In this document: piece after piece, positions 24,224 through 33,987 of the stretch
How the letters are laid out: the number at the start of each line of letters is the position of its first letter
How positions within the stretch are numbered: the stretch's first letter is position 1
Assembly: GCF_000218235.1 (NCBI RefSeq)
Contig: NZ_GL945017.1
Span: 3,238,422 to 3,302,421 of the forward strand
Direction: 5' to 3'
Source: Hallella multisaccharivorax DSM 17128
GTDB lineage: Bacteria; Bacteroidota; Bacteroidia; Bacteroidales; Bacteroidaceae
DNA length: 64,000 bases
The notes under the pieces: model-generated
The model's database searches: none
Told to the model about the DNA's origin: nothing
The model's input: the letters and a program-made list of their open reading frames with translations, nothing else
Program-made: the position numbers and the translations under genes

Positions 24224-27139
24224 ATGAGACATTTGAGAACCCTCCTTCTCCTATTCGCAGCCTTCTTCGCTTTAGGGCTGCAAGCAGAGAAGAGCTATCA
24301 CTACTCATCGGTGCCGGGCGATCCCATGCACACCCGCATCTACACGCTCGACAACGGCCTGAAAGTGTACATGAGCGTGAACCATGCCACCCCACGATTG
24401 CAGACCTACATTGCTGTGAAAACAGGCTCACGCAACGATCCTCCCGAGACAACGGGACTGGCGCACTACCTGGAACACCTCATGTTCAAGGGTACTACGC
24501 ATTTCGGTTCCAGCAATGTCGCCACTGAGGCGCCGTTGCTCGACTCCATCGAAAACCGCTTTGAGCGCTATCGTCACATCATCAATCCTGAACTCAGGAA
24601 AAAGGCATACCACGAGATCGACTCTATCTCGCAAATTGCCGCACGCTACAACATCCCCAACGAGTACGACAAGATGATGGCGGCCATTGGCTCTGAAGGA
24701 AGTAATGCCTATACCTCAGAGGACGTTACCTGCTACGTGGAGAACATTCCTGCAAACGAGATTGACACATGGACAAGGATTCAAGCCGACAGGTTCAAGA
24801 ACATGGTCATCCGCGGATTCCATACCGAGTTGGAAGCCGTATACGAGGAGTACAATATCGGTTTGGCAAACGATGAAGAGAAGCAATGGGTAGCATTGAG
24901 CAAGAAACTCTTTCCTCATCATCCTTATGGTACACAGACAACGATCGGCACACAGGAGCATCTAAAGAATCCCTCCATTACCAATATCAAGAACTATTTC
25001 CATCGTTATTACGTTCCCAACAACATAGCGATTTGCCTTGCCGGTGACTTTGACCCCGACAAAACCATTGCTATTATCGACAAATATTTCGGTGACTGGA
25101 AACGAAATGACAACCTTTCTTACCCGCAGTACGCACCATTAAAGCCGCTTGTCGCGCCCGTCGACACTATGGTCACAGGTCTGGAAGCTCCCAACGTGAT
25201 GGTGGGTTGGCGTACAAATGCTGCTGCATCCGCGCAAACCGACACCCTCAACGTCATCGCCAACATGCTGTCCAATGGTAAAGCAGGACTGTTCGACCTT
25301 GACCTCAACACTCCCATGAAGGTAATGAGTGCACAGGCAGGCATGATGCCCAACCACGATTACGGCTCCTTTATTCTGCAAGGCATGCCTAAAGAGGGAC
25401 AAGACAATCGAGAAGTAAGATCGCTAATGATGAGCGAAATAGACAAGCTGAAGAAAGGACAGTTCTCTGACGACCTGTTGCCCTCGGTGGTGAACAACAT
25501 GAAACTTGACTATTACCAGTCACTTAGAAAAAACAGTTCGCGTGCCAACCAGTTTGTTCAGTCTTTCATCAACGACGTGAAATGGGAGGACGACGTACAT
25601 TCTTTGGACAGAATCTCAAAGATGACAAAGCAGCAAATCGTCGCTTTTGCCAACCGTTTCTTTACCGATGGCTACGTCACTGTGTTTAAGACCCAGGGCA
25701 ACGATACCACTATCCACAAAATTGAGAAGCCGCAAATCACGCCCATCCCCACTAACAATGACAAGCAAAGCGCTTTCCTTAAGGAAATTGTCAACACTAA
25801 GCCTGAACCCATCCAGCCCAAGTTTGTCGATTTCAAGCGTGACCTCACAGCGACTCATACGCGCAGAGGCCTCGACTATCTCTATAGAAAGAACACTAAT
25901 GACAACTTGTTCTCGCTTACCTATCATTATCCATTCGGTGATGAAAGCGATAATCACTACGCTGTCGCTGCGGACTATCTCAATTATGTTGGTACCGACA
26001 AGCTGTCCAATGAAAGAATCAACCAATTGTTCTACAAGCTTGCCTGCAACTATTCTGTCAGTGTTTCCGACAATGCTATAGACATCAGTCTCAGTGGTCT
26101 AAACAGCAATATGCCACAAGCTGTAAAGCTTCTTGAGAGTTTTATTCAAGGTGCAAGAGCCGACAAAGAGAGCTATCACAAATATGTGGGCCTCGTTCTC
26201 AAGTCGCGTGCAGACAGCAAGGGCAACCAGCGTGCCAACTATTCGGCCCTCTGCAAGCTTGGAGAGTTCGGTCCCTATAATGCTCAACTCAATATCCTCT
26301 CAGAGCAACAGCTACGCAATGCTGACCCACAGGCGCTGCTCAACAAGCTGAAACAGCTGAACAATTATAAGGCTACCGTGCTGTATTTCGGTCCTTCAGA
26401 CATGAAGTCTGTGGACGGAATCATAAGTACAGTACACACTACGCCAAGGACTTACGCTAAGCCACCCGTCACCAAATTTTACCTCCACCAGCCTGTCAAC
26501 AAGACAGAAGTGTGGATCGCACCGTACGATGCGAAGAATATCTACATGACGATGTATCACAACGACGGCACGAAATGGACTCCGGAGAAGGAAGCTCTTG
26601 AAGAGCTTTTCAACGAGTATTTCGGAGGCGGAATGAATGCCATCGTCTTCCAGGAACTGCGTGAAGCCCGTGGCCTGGCCTACTCTGCCGGTGCACGCTA
26701 CAGCGCATCGATGGCTCATCCCTACGCTGACAGCGAGAATTTCAGTACGTACATCATCACCCAAAATGACAAGATGATGGACTGTATCAACGAGTTCAAC
26801 AAGCTCCTCAACGACATGCCAACCCGTGAGGCTGGCTTGCAACTCGCCAAGCAGTCACTCATGAAAAGCCTCGCCACTGCCCGTTACTCTTATCAAGACG
26901 TGCTTTGGAGGTGGATCTATGCTAAGAGAATAGGGCTGAACTACGACATTCTGCAGAAAGTATATGAGACGCTACCCAAGCTCACAATGAAAGATCTTGA
27001 GAACTTCGCACGCGAGAATATCTCTCACAAACCATACAGATACCTCATCCTCGGAAATGAGAAAGACCTCGACATGAAGGCCTTAGGGAAGATAGGGCCA
27101 GTAAGGAAACTGACTACCAAACAAATTTTTGGATACTAA
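24224..27139 (+). CDS. M16 family (insulinase-like) zinc peptidase
   Basis: 971 aa, the length of two-lobed M16 proteins. A signal peptide is visible ([17 protein letters not shown]). The inverted zinc motif HxxEH is in [11 protein letters not shown] (residues ~81-91), with the downstream Glu provided in [12 protein letters not shown]. Second and fourth repeats follow; the C-terminal half has [22 protein letters not shown], typical of the inactive lobe. The enzyme encloses and degrades unstructured peptides in the periplasm. It begins 41 bp after the DUF4954 gene and its stop lies 19 bp before the fumarase ATG. Confidence 0.9.
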   Translation: MRHLRTLLLLFAAFFALGLQAEKSYHYSSVPGDPMHTRIYTLDNGLKVYMSVNHATPRLQTYIAVKTGSRNDPPETTGLAHYLEHLMFKGTTHFGSSNVATEAPLLDSIENRFERYRHIINPELRKKAYHEIDSISQIAARYNIPNEYDKMMAAIGSEGSNAYTSEDVTCYVENIPANEIDTWTRIQADRFKNMVIRGFHTELEAVYEEYNIGLANDEEKQWVALSKKLFPHHPYGTQTTIGTQEHLKNPSITNIKNYFHRYYVPNNIAICLAGDFDPDKTIAIIDKYFGDWKRNDNLSYPQYAPLKPLVAPVDTMVTGLEAPNVMVGWRTNAAASAQTDTLNVIANMLSNGKAGLFDLDLNTPMKVMSAQAGMMPNHDYGSFILQGMPKEGQDNREVRSLMMSEIDKLKKGQFSDDLLPSVVNNMKLDYYQSLRKNSSRANQFVQSFINDVKWEDDVHSLDRISKMTKQQIVAFANRFFTDGYVTVFKTQGNDTTIHKIEKPQITPIPTNNDKQSAFLKEIVNTKPEPIQPKFVDFKRDLTATHTRRGLDYLYRKNTNDNLFSLTYHYPFGDESDNHYAVAADYLNYVGTDKLSNERINQLFYKLACNYSVSVSDNAIDISLSGLNSNMPQAVKLLESFIQGARADKESYHKYVGLVLKSRADSKGNQRANYSALCKLGEFGPYNAQLNILSEQQLRNADPQALLNKLKQLNNYKATVLYFGPSDMKSVDGIISTVHTTPRTYAKPPVTKFYLHQPVNKTEVWIAPYDAKNIYMTMYHNDGTKWTPEKEALEELFNEYFGGGMNAIVFQELREARGLAYSAGARYSASMAHPYADSENFSTYIITQNDKMMDCINEFNKLLNDMPTREAGLQLAKQSLMKSLATARYSYQDVLWRWIYAKRIGLNYDILQKVYETLPKLTMKDLENFARENISHKPYRYLILGNEKDLDMKALGKIGPVRKLTTKQIFGY

Positions 27140-27158
27140 AATACAAAAACATTTTATT

Positions 27159-28802
27159 ATGACAAAACCAGTTGATTTCAAGTATGCCCCAATGTTTCAG
27201 TTGGGTAAAGATGATACTGAGTATCGTCTGCTGACGAAAGAGGGCGTTAGCACCGCCAACTTCGAAGGTAAGGAGATTTTAAAAGTCACTCCCGAAGCAC
27301 TCACCTTGTTAGCCCAGGAGGCTTTCCACGATGTAGAGTTCTGCCTGCGCCGTAAGCATAACGAACAGGTAGCTGCCATTCTCAGTGACCCAGAGGCTTC
27401 CGACAACGACAAATATGTGGCTCTGACGCTGCTGCGCAACGCCGAGACCGCTGTCAAAGGCGTACTGCCTTTCTGCCAAGATACAGGAACGGCCATTATC
27501 CACGGAGAGAAGGGACAGCGTGTTTGGACCGATTTCGATGAAGAGGAAGCACTGTCAAAAGGCGTTTACAACACCTTTACTCAAGACAACCTGCGCTACT
27601 CGCAGAATGCGCCACTGAACATGTACGATGAGGTGAACACTAAGTGTAACCTCCCCGCACAAATTGACATTGAAGCCACCGAGGGCGAAGAATACCGTTT
27701 CGTAATGGTTGCAAAAGGCGGCGGTTCGGCCAACAAGACGTATTTCTATCCCATGACCAAAGCCACCATCCAGAATGAAAGCACACTGCTGCCTTTCCTT
27801 GTGGAGAAGATGAAGAGTCTCGGTACCGCTGCTTGCCCACCTTACCATATCTGCTTTGTCATCGGCGGTACGTCGGCAGAGAAGAACTTGCTCACCGTGA
27901 AGCTCGGTAGTATCAAGTACTATGACAGTCTGCCCACCAGTGGCGACGAGACGGGACGCGCTTTCCGTGACCTTGACTTGGAGGCGAAACTCTTGAAAGA
28001 GGCACACAAGATCGGCCTCGGCGCACAGTTTGGTGGTAAGTATCTGGCTCATGACATACGTGTCATCCGTCTGCCCCGCCACGGTGCCAGTTGTCCTATT
28101 GGCATGGGCGTGAGCTGCTCAGCTGACCGCAATATCAAGGCGAAGATCAACCGAGATGGCATCTGGCTGGAGAAGATGGATACCAATCCAGCTAATCTCA
28201 TTCCTTCAGAACTGCAGAGGCCGGGCGAAAGCGGCGGTGTGGTTATCAACCTTGATGAGGGCATCGATAAGGCTCGTTCCATCCTCACGAAGTATCCCGT
28301 TTCCACACGCGTCATCCTCAATGGTACCATCATTGTGGCACGCGATATCGCTCATGCCAAACTGAAGGCACGTCTCGACAAGGGTGAGGACCTTCCCGAA
28401 TACTTCAAGAACCATCCCGTGCTCTATGCCGGACCGGCCAAGACTCCGAAAGGCTATCCTTGCGGCTCCATGGGTCCAACAACCTCCAATCGCATGGATC
28501 CCTATGTGGATGAGTTCCAAAGCCATGGTGGCAGCATGATCATGATCGGCAAGGGTAACCGTACAGACGCAGTGACCGTCGCCTGTCAGAAGCACGGCGG
28601 ATTCTATCTCGGCACCATTGGCGGTGTGGCAGCTATCCTCAGCCATGACAGCATCAAGAGCATCGAATGCGTGGAATATCCAGAGCTGGGCATGGAGGCT
28701 ATCTGGAAGATTACAGTAGAGAACTTCCCCGCCTTTATTCTCGTCGACGACAAGGGCCACGACTTCTTCAAGGAGCTGAAGCCTTGGAAGTGCTCTTGCT
28801 AA
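27159..28802 (+). CDS. Class I fumarate hydratase ([4Fe-4S])
   Basis: 547 aa from the ATG at 27159; the frame opens 10 codons earlier within the end of the M16 gene, but [14 protein letters not shown] is the conserved start. The N-terminal Fumerase domain has [15 protein letters not shown] with an Fe-S ligand Cys, and the C-terminal domain has [16 protein letters not shown] and MIGKGNR. It interconverts fumarate and malate. In anaerobic Bacteroidales this serves the reductive branch to fumarate and succinate. The oxygen-labile cluster fits an anaerobe. A large hairpin follows at 28816-28882. Confidence 0.93.
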   Translation: MTKPVDFKYAPMFQLGKDDTEYRLLTKEGVSTANFEGKEILKVTPEALTLLAQEAFHDVEFCLRRKHNEQVAAILSDPEASDNDKYVALTLLRNAETAVKGVLPFCQDTGTAIIHGEKGQRVWTDFDEEEALSKGVYNTFTQDNLRYSQNAPLNMYDEVNTKCNLPAQIDIEATEGEEYRFVMVAKGGGSANKTYFYPMTKATIQNESTLLPFLVEKMKSLGTAACPPYHICFVIGGTSAEKNLLTVKLGSIKYYDSLPTSGDETGRAFRDLDLEAKLLKEAHKIGLGAQFGGKYLAHDIRVIRLPRHGASCPIGMGVSCSADRNIKAKINRDGIWLEKMDTNPANLIPSELQRPGESGGVVINLDEGIDKARSILTKYPVSTRVILNGTIIVARDIAHAKLKARLDKGEDLPEYFKNHPVLYAGPAKTPKGYPCGSMGPTTSNRMDPYVDEFQSHGGSMIMIGKGNRTDAVTVACQKHGGFYLGTIGGVAAILSHDSIKSIECVEYPELGMEAIWKITVENFPAFILVDDKGHDFFKELKPWKCSC

Positions 28803-28815
28803 CAAGATACCTGTA

Positions 28816-28882
28816 GCTCAAGAATTAGAGAATTTGAGAATTTCTCCACATTAGATGTTTTCTAATTCTCTAATTCTTGAGC
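28816..28882 (+). terminator. 19-bp perfect inverted repeat after fumarase, probable terminator
   Basis: Arms 28816-28834 and 28864-28882 (GCTCAAGAATTAGAGAATT and its exact complement) are separated by 29 nt. The right arm is followed by ATTTGTTTTTCGTTTCTC, a T-rich run. A partial extra copy of the same words (TAATTCTTGAG, TCTAATTCTCT) lies at 28916-28950, running into the start of the helicase frame. Confidence 0.65.
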
Positions 28883-28921
28883 ATTTGTTTTTCGTTTCTC
28901 ATCCCTCTCTTTTTTTAATTC

Positions 28922-31651
28922 TTGAGTGTTTATGTGTTGTCTCTAATTCTCTCAATCTTGAACTTAGAATCTATTCCTGTCTTTATTCCGGACTCTTCAC
29001 AGAAAAGGGTCATCGAAATCAGTGAGGGTAAGCACCTCGTCCTTGCTCCTCCGGGCTGCGGCAAGACACAAATTCTCGCCGAGCGCATTCATCTCGCATT
29101 GGAAGAAGGTGTGAAGGCCGAGGACATGCTCTGCTTGACATTCACCAACCGTGCCGCCCGCGGCATGCGCGAACGTATTGAGAGCCGCGTGGGAAAGGAA
29201 CAAGCGAGTGAGGTCTTTGTAGGTAATGTCCACCGGTTCTGCTCACGATTTCTTTTCACCAACAATATTGTGCCGGCCGAGAGTACCATCATCGACGACG
29301 ACACCATCGACAGCATCCTCGCGCGCTACCTCAATGAGGACGAGGAAATAGTGAAGCGAGATTTTCGCAGAAGGCACATGTATGCTCAGATAATGTTCTT
29401 CTCCCACCTTATGTACGACATCATCCATGCCGTACCACGCGAGTTGCGCATCCATCCGGAATGTGTCACACGGGAAGATATCGCCACCATGAAAGCTATT
29501 GCCAAGGCGACAGACAAACCGTTCGATGCCAAGCTCATGATCGACATCTATAATCATGCCGACTTCTACCTGGACCTGATCCATCAGCCGGTCTTCCCTT
29601 CCTTCCTGCGCCATGAAGCTGAGCAGAGCCTCATGAAGATGCGCTATGCACACGCCTACGTTGCCTACAAAACCCAGAACAACCTTCTTGACTTCGAAGA
29701 CCTACTCCAACTCACCTATCATACACTCACCACCCAACCCGATAGCAGGCGATACCCATGGATTCAGGTCGACGAGGTGCAAGACCTCAACCTGCTTCAG
29801 CTCGCCATCATCAGTCAACTACGCGCCGAAAGCGGCTGTTTCCTCTATCTCGGCGATGAGCAACAGGCCATTTTCTCGTTCATGGGTGCCAAGCTCGCCA
29901 CTCTCAATATCCTCAAAGAGCAATGTAAAGACAAAATCCATCACCTGAGTATCAATCACCGGCAACCGCAACGCATCGTGCAGATGCTCAACGACTATGC
30001 CATTGCCAACCTCCACTCCGCTCCCGCCCTGCTGCCAACGCCCAGTGATGAACCGATAGCCGACAATACTGAACTGCGTGTCTGCCCCGCAGAAAACATT
30101 TGGGCGGAATATAAAGCTGTCGCCAAGCGGGTAAAGGGCCTGTTGAAGACCAATGAGAATGAGACGACAGCCATCATTGTCAACGCCAACCGCGATGCCG
30201 ACGAAATCAGCAACCGCCTCACCGTGGCAGGCATCTCGCACTTCAAAATCTCCGGTACCGACCTCTTCTCTACCCCTGAAGTGAAACTCATGATGGCTCA
30301 TCTGAGCGTCGTCAACAATGAACACAACTTTCTGGCTTGGGCACAGATACTGCAAGGCTTGAAGATCTGCGCCACGGCAGCGTCGGCACGACAGTGGATT
30401 CATAAACTGAAGGTGAACGCTATCACACCCACCGATCTGCTCCATGAGGGCGATACCTATCTGCAACAGTTCCTCAAAGCATGGGACGAGAACGACCTCA
30501 TCGTCTTCGACACTGAGACGACAGGGCTCAATATTTTTGAGGACGATATCATCCAGATTGCCGCTGAACGCATCAGAAACGGCAAGTCTGTTGCTAAGTT
30601 TTCTGTATATTTAGAGACCAAGCGACCTATTCCCGCCATGCTGGGCGACATTGTGAACCCCATCATCGAAGAGCGGAAGCACCATCAGCTCCTCTCTCCT
30701 GCCGAGGGTCTGCAGGCTTTTCTGCAATTTTCCCAAGGTGCCCCGCTGCTTGCGCATAACGCGTCGTTCGACTGCCACATCATGCAGACCTGCCTCAACC
30801 GTTATTTTCCTGACATCGACTGGGCACAGCGATGGCCCGTTTGCTTCGACTCGCTGAAACTTATCCGCTTGTTACGACCCGATCTCAAGGCATTCAAACT
30901 CAAGTTGCTGCTCGCTGAACTCGGACTGGAGGGTGAAAACTCTCACTTGGCTGATGACGATGTCAACGCTACCGTGTCACTGGCCGGCTATTGCTACACC
31001 AAAGGAAAGGAAAGCATGGTAGCGCAGGAGGCTTTCCTCAAAATGCCAACAACAAAGAAAATCGCGGAACGGTTACGACGTAATTACGGCAAGCAATATC
31101 AGGCCGCCGTCAGCAAATGCTATCTTAAACCAGCCGACCGGCAGGGTGTTCCCGCCTTGGTTGAGGAGTTGCGGCGTTTCTATCATGCCTTGGAAGAGGA
31201 GCAGTGGATCAGGCCTGTAGATAAAATCGAATACGTCTTCCGCTTCCTCGCAACAGATATCATTCACCAAGAGGAGGAGCCATCGCTCAAAGAGCAGTTG
31301 GACAACCACATCATGGAGATCAATACCTTCAAAGAAGCCGATCTCTGTGGCTCGACAATCATGCAGGAAAAAGTGTTTGTATCCACCATACACAAAGCCA
31401 AAGGTTTAGAATTCAACAATGTCATCATCTTCGATGCTGTCGATGGACGCCTGCCTAACTTTCACAACCAGAACGATCCAAAACTCATGGACGAGGATGC
31501 CCGTAAACTTTACGTGGCTCTATCCAGAGCCCGCCGCCGCATCTTTGTGTATTACAGCCAACAGGCTCCTTCCACAGCCAATCTTGGCAGACAGAAGCTC
31601 TCACGGTTCATGAAGCCTGTCATTAAGTACTTCGATAAAGTAGGGCACTAA
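28922..31651 (+). CDS. UvrD/Rep-type helicase with embedded DEDDh exonuclease domain
   Basis: Up to 909 aa. The frame is closed by TAA at 28916 and has no early ATG, so the start must be TTG or GTG; TTG 28958 (just before NLESIPVFIPDSSQ) is a good candidate. Helicase motifs: Walker A LAPPGCGKT, FTNRAARGMRERI, VDEVQDLNLLQLA and SINHRQPQRI. About residues 520-680 hold a complete DnaQ-like exonuclease: VFDTETTGLNIFEDDIIQIA (Asp, Glu), LAHNASFDCHIM (Asp) and HLADDDVNAT (His, Asp). Helicase motifs resume with VSTIHKAKGLEFNNVIIFD and YVALSRARRR. The protein should couple 3'-5' unwinding to exonuclease activity in DNA repair. It is alone behind the fumarase hairpin. Confidence 0.85.
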   Translation: MSVYVLSLILSILNLESIPVFIPDSSQKRVIEISEGKHLVLAPPGCGKTQILAERIHLALEEGVKAEDMLCLTFTNRAARGMRERIESRVGKEQASEVFVGNVHRFCSRFLFTNNIVPAESTIIDDDTIDSILARYLNEDEEIVKRDFRRRHMYAQIMFFSHLMYDIIHAVPRELRIHPECVTREDIATMKAIAKATDKPFDAKLMIDIYNHADFYLDLIHQPVFPSFLRHEAEQSLMKMRYAHAYVAYKTQNNLLDFEDLLQLTYHTLTTQPDSRRYPWIQVDEVQDLNLLQLAIISQLRAESGCFLYLGDEQQAIFSFMGAKLATLNILKEQCKDKIHHLSINHRQPQRIVQMLNDYAIANLHSAPALLPTPSDEPIADNTELRVCPAENIWAEYKAVAKRVKGLLKTNENETTAIIVNANRDADEISNRLTVAGISHFKISGTDLFSTPEVKLMMAHLSVVNNEHNFLAWAQILQGLKICATAASARQWIHKLKVNAITPTDLLHEGDTYLQQFLKAWDENDLIVFDTETTGLNIFEDDIIQIAAERIRNGKSVAKFSVYLETKRPIPAMLGDIVNPIIEERKHHQLLSPAEGLQAFLQFSQGAPLLAHNASFDCHIMQTCLNRYFPDIDWAQRWPVCFDSLKLIRLLRPDLKAFKLKLLLAELGLEGENSHLADDDVNATVSLAGYCYTKGKESMVAQEAFLKMPTTKKIAERLRRNYGKQYQAAVSKCYLKPADRQGVPALVEELRRFYHALEEEQWIRPVDKIEYVFRFLATDIIHQEEEPSLKEQLDNHIMEINTFKEADLCGSTIMQEKVFVSTIHKAKGLEFNNVIIFDAVDGRLPNFHNQNDPKLMDEDARKLYVALSRARRRIFVYYSQQAPSTANLGRQKLSRFMKPVIKYFDKVGH

Positions 31652-31666
31652 ATAACATCAAGAACA

Positions 31667-32323
31667 ATGGAAAAGTCTCTAAGAATCAAAAAAATCGATG
31701 AGCAAAACGTAAATGCTAAAGACATTCATCAAACTTTAGACCATTATGCTGTAGAATGGAACCCCATCGGCTGCAACAATTGGGCGGCTGACTATCCTTA
31801 TCAGCCAGAAGTAGCCTTTCGCATCGCGCATAATGGCAGGCGCATCTTTCTGGAATACAGGGTAAGGGAAGAGACCGTAAGGGCCATGGCCGCCCGCAAT
31901 AACGGCCGCCCATGGGAAGACTCCTGCTGCGAGTTCTTCTTCCAACCCAAGACTGACGGCGCTTATTATAATATGGAATGCAACTGCCGTGGAGCCCTTC
32001 TGGCAGCATGTGGCAGAGGCCGTGAGGCACGCGTACAAGCACCTATTGACATCGTGAATGCCGTAGACCGCTGGTCTTCCCTGGGTGAAGGACAGCTGGA
32101 GGAACAGTCGGCACCGGAAGTCTGGACCCTGACACTGGTGATTCCCACAGCGCTTTTCTTCCAAGACAAAGGTCTTTCGCTGAACCATCTTCAGGCGAAA
32201 GGCAACTTCTATAAATGCGGAGACAAGTTGCCGAAACCGCATTTTCTCTCCTGGAATGCCATTCATACAAAGGCCCCCGACTTTCATCAGCCGGAGGCCT
32301 TTGGGACGTTATCGTTTGAATAA
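31667..32323 (+). CDS. CBM9-like carbohydrate-binding family protein
   Basis: 218 aa with no signal peptide. It matches the carbohydrate-binding family 9-like proteins of Bacteroidetes: NWAADYPYQPEVAFRIAH near the start, the central PWEDSCCEFFFQP, and the C-terminal PKPHFLSWNAIHTKAPDFHQ followed by FGTLSFE. In xylanases this fold binds reducing ends of sugars through two Trp; here it stands alone and apparently cytosolic, so the role is unclear. It starts 15 bp after the helicase gene and converges on the GH109 gene with a 15-bp gap. Confidence 0.8.
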   Translation: MEKSLRIKKIDEQNVNAKDIHQTLDHYAVEWNPIGCNNWAADYPYQPEVAFRIAHNGRRIFLEYRVREETVRAMAARNNGRPWEDSCCEFFFQPKTDGAYYNMECNCRGALLAACGRGREARVQAPIDIVNAVDRWSSLGEGQLEEQSAPEVWTLTLVIPTALFFQDKGLSLNHLQAKGNFYKCGDKLPKPHFLSWNAIHTKAPDFHQPEAFGTLSFE

Positions 32324-32338
32324 TCGTCGGTAAGGGCA

Positions 32339-33910
32339 TCAGAGACTCATCTGATTGCTCTTGCCGTTTGTTGTCTTGGTGCCATGTTTCTTCCAGTATT
32401 TGGCACCCTTGGCTTTCAGCTTAGCCGTGAATTCCTCACTGGCCTTGTCCACTGCAGCCTCTTCCTCTGGTGAGGCAAAAGCATGGTGAAAGCCTTTCTG
32501 GACATTCCACGCACCGCGTGTGAAGTCGGGTACCTGCACGGGAATGTTGCCGTTGTTCATCGAGATAGAACCTAACTCTGCGAGGCAGCACCATTCAGCC
32601 AGGTCGTAAACATCCATATCGAGGGGCAGACCATGCTGCAAGCAATATACGAGCCGGCTGTCCATGATAAAGTCCATGCCACCGTGGCCGCCCACCTTCT
32701 TAGCCATGGCCTCATATTTGTCAACTATCGGCGAGCGGTATTTTGCGACAAGAGCGTTGAAGTCTATCTGATTCATATAATCGTGACCACTCATTTTCTG
32801 AGACGGCTGCACGCCACAAGCCTGCATCTGTGCGCTGGACAGGGCATAGCCCTCCATGGGATACTTATTGGCAAAGCCCTTTGTTCCCACTATCTGGTAC
32901 ATACGGTTGTAGGGCTCCGGCGTCATGGTGTTGTGCTGTACCTCTATGACTTTCCCATCTTCTGTACTGATAAGCGTAACGGTGTGGTCGCCATTGGCGA
33001 ACTCATCACACTTCTTACCCGACATTTTTTCTACCCAAGCCTTGCCATTGATGCTCTTAGTGTCCATGGCAACAAGCGTCTTCATACGGTCGCCACGATG
33101 GATATCTAAGGCCTGAGCGATGGGGCCGAGGCCGTGAGTGGCGTAGATATCGCCGCGGAACTTCTGATTATAGTCGAGTCTCCAACCCAGTTTGTCGTTA
33201 GCATCTTTCTTCCAATACTGATCCCAGTAAGGTGAAAGATCGTGGCGATAAGCCCCCTGCACATACTCAACGTCACCGAAGACGCCGTGCTGTGCCATAT
33301 TGAGCGTGTTGAGCTCAAAGAAGTCGTAGCAGCAGTTCTCCAGCATCATCACATGCAAACGTGTCTTCTCACTGAGATTGATGAGCTGCCAAATCTCATC
33401 GAGGCTCATGGCCGAAGGCACCTCGATAGCGACATTCTTGCCATGCTCCAAAGCATATTTGGCCACGGGGAAATGATGCAGCCAATCAGTAGCTATGTAC
33501 ACCAGATCAATGTCCTTGCGCTCGCACAACTGCTTGTATCCATCCTCACCATAATAGATGTCAGCCGGTGGAAGGCTGGCTTTCTCAAGGATTTCGTTGC
33601 ATCGTTCAGCCCTGTCTCTCTCATGGTCGCACAGGGCCATAATCTGCGTGCCGTTGATGTAGGTCCAGCGTTCCACCGCGCCGGGACCACGCATGCCAAG
33701 GCCCACGAAGCCCACACGCACTACACTCATCTTCGGTGTAGTGAGATTAAGGACATTCTGCTGGCCGGCAGGGCGTACAGGCACCTCAGTAATTGCCTGT
33801 CCTTTCTCCACATGGTAAGGCCAGTTGAACTGGGCAAAGCTGACAGCAGGAAACAGCAATGTCAACATCGTCAGCATAAAAGAGAAGACTGTCTTTCTTG
33901 TTAATCGCAT
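32339..33910 (-). CDS. GH109 family glycosidase (Gfo/Idh/MocA fold), predicted alpha-N-acetylgalactosaminidase
   Basis: 523 aa. A signal peptide ends at about residue 26 (PAVSFA). The Rossmann domain shows VGFVGLGMRGPGAVERW, which holds NAD tightly. GH109 signatures include NVAIEVPSAMSL, MMLENCCYDFFELNTL and YATHGLGPIAQALDIHRGD. GH109 enzymes hydrolyse alpha-GalNAc with an NAD-dependent redox mechanism and no classical nucleophile. The sequence is secreted, so it would act in the periplasm on GalNAc-containing host glycans. It is the last gene of the minus-strand operon with GH84, NahK and the MFS importer. Confidence 0.88.
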   Translation of the reverse strand: MRLTRKTVFSFMLTMLTLLFPAVSFAQFNWPYHVEKGQAITEVPVRPAGQQNVLNLTTPKMSVVRVGFVGLGMRGPGAVERWTYINGTQIMALCDHERDRAERCNEILEKASLPPADIYYGEDGYKQLCERKDIDLVYIATDWLHHFPVAKYALEHGKNVAIEVPSAMSLDEIWQLINLSEKTRLHVMMLENCCYDFFELNTLNMAQHGVFGDVEYVQGAYRHDLSPYWDQYWKKDANDKLGWRLDYNQKFRGDIYATHGLGPIAQALDIHRGDRMKTLVAMDTKSINGKAWVEKMSGKKCDEFANGDHTVTLISTEDGKVIEVQHNTMTPEPYNRMYQIVGTKGFANKYPMEGYALSSAQMQACGVQPSQKMSGHDYMNQIDFNALVAKYRSPIVDKYEAMAKKVGGHGGMDFIMDSRLVYCLQHGLPLDMDVYDLAEWCCLAELGSISMNNGNIPVQVPDFTRGAWNVQKGFHHAFASPEEEAAVDKASEEFTAKLKAKGAKYWKKHGTKTTNGKSNQMSL

Positions 33911-33987
33911 AATCGTATGATTGTTAATAATAGGTAATGACTTTGCAATAATAACTAAATAATAGATCTGAGCAACTTCAAAAACAA

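Noticed and set aside
32339..33910. Simple cytosolic sugar dehydrogenase
   Set aside because: A signal peptide and GH109 signatures favour a secreted glycosidase.
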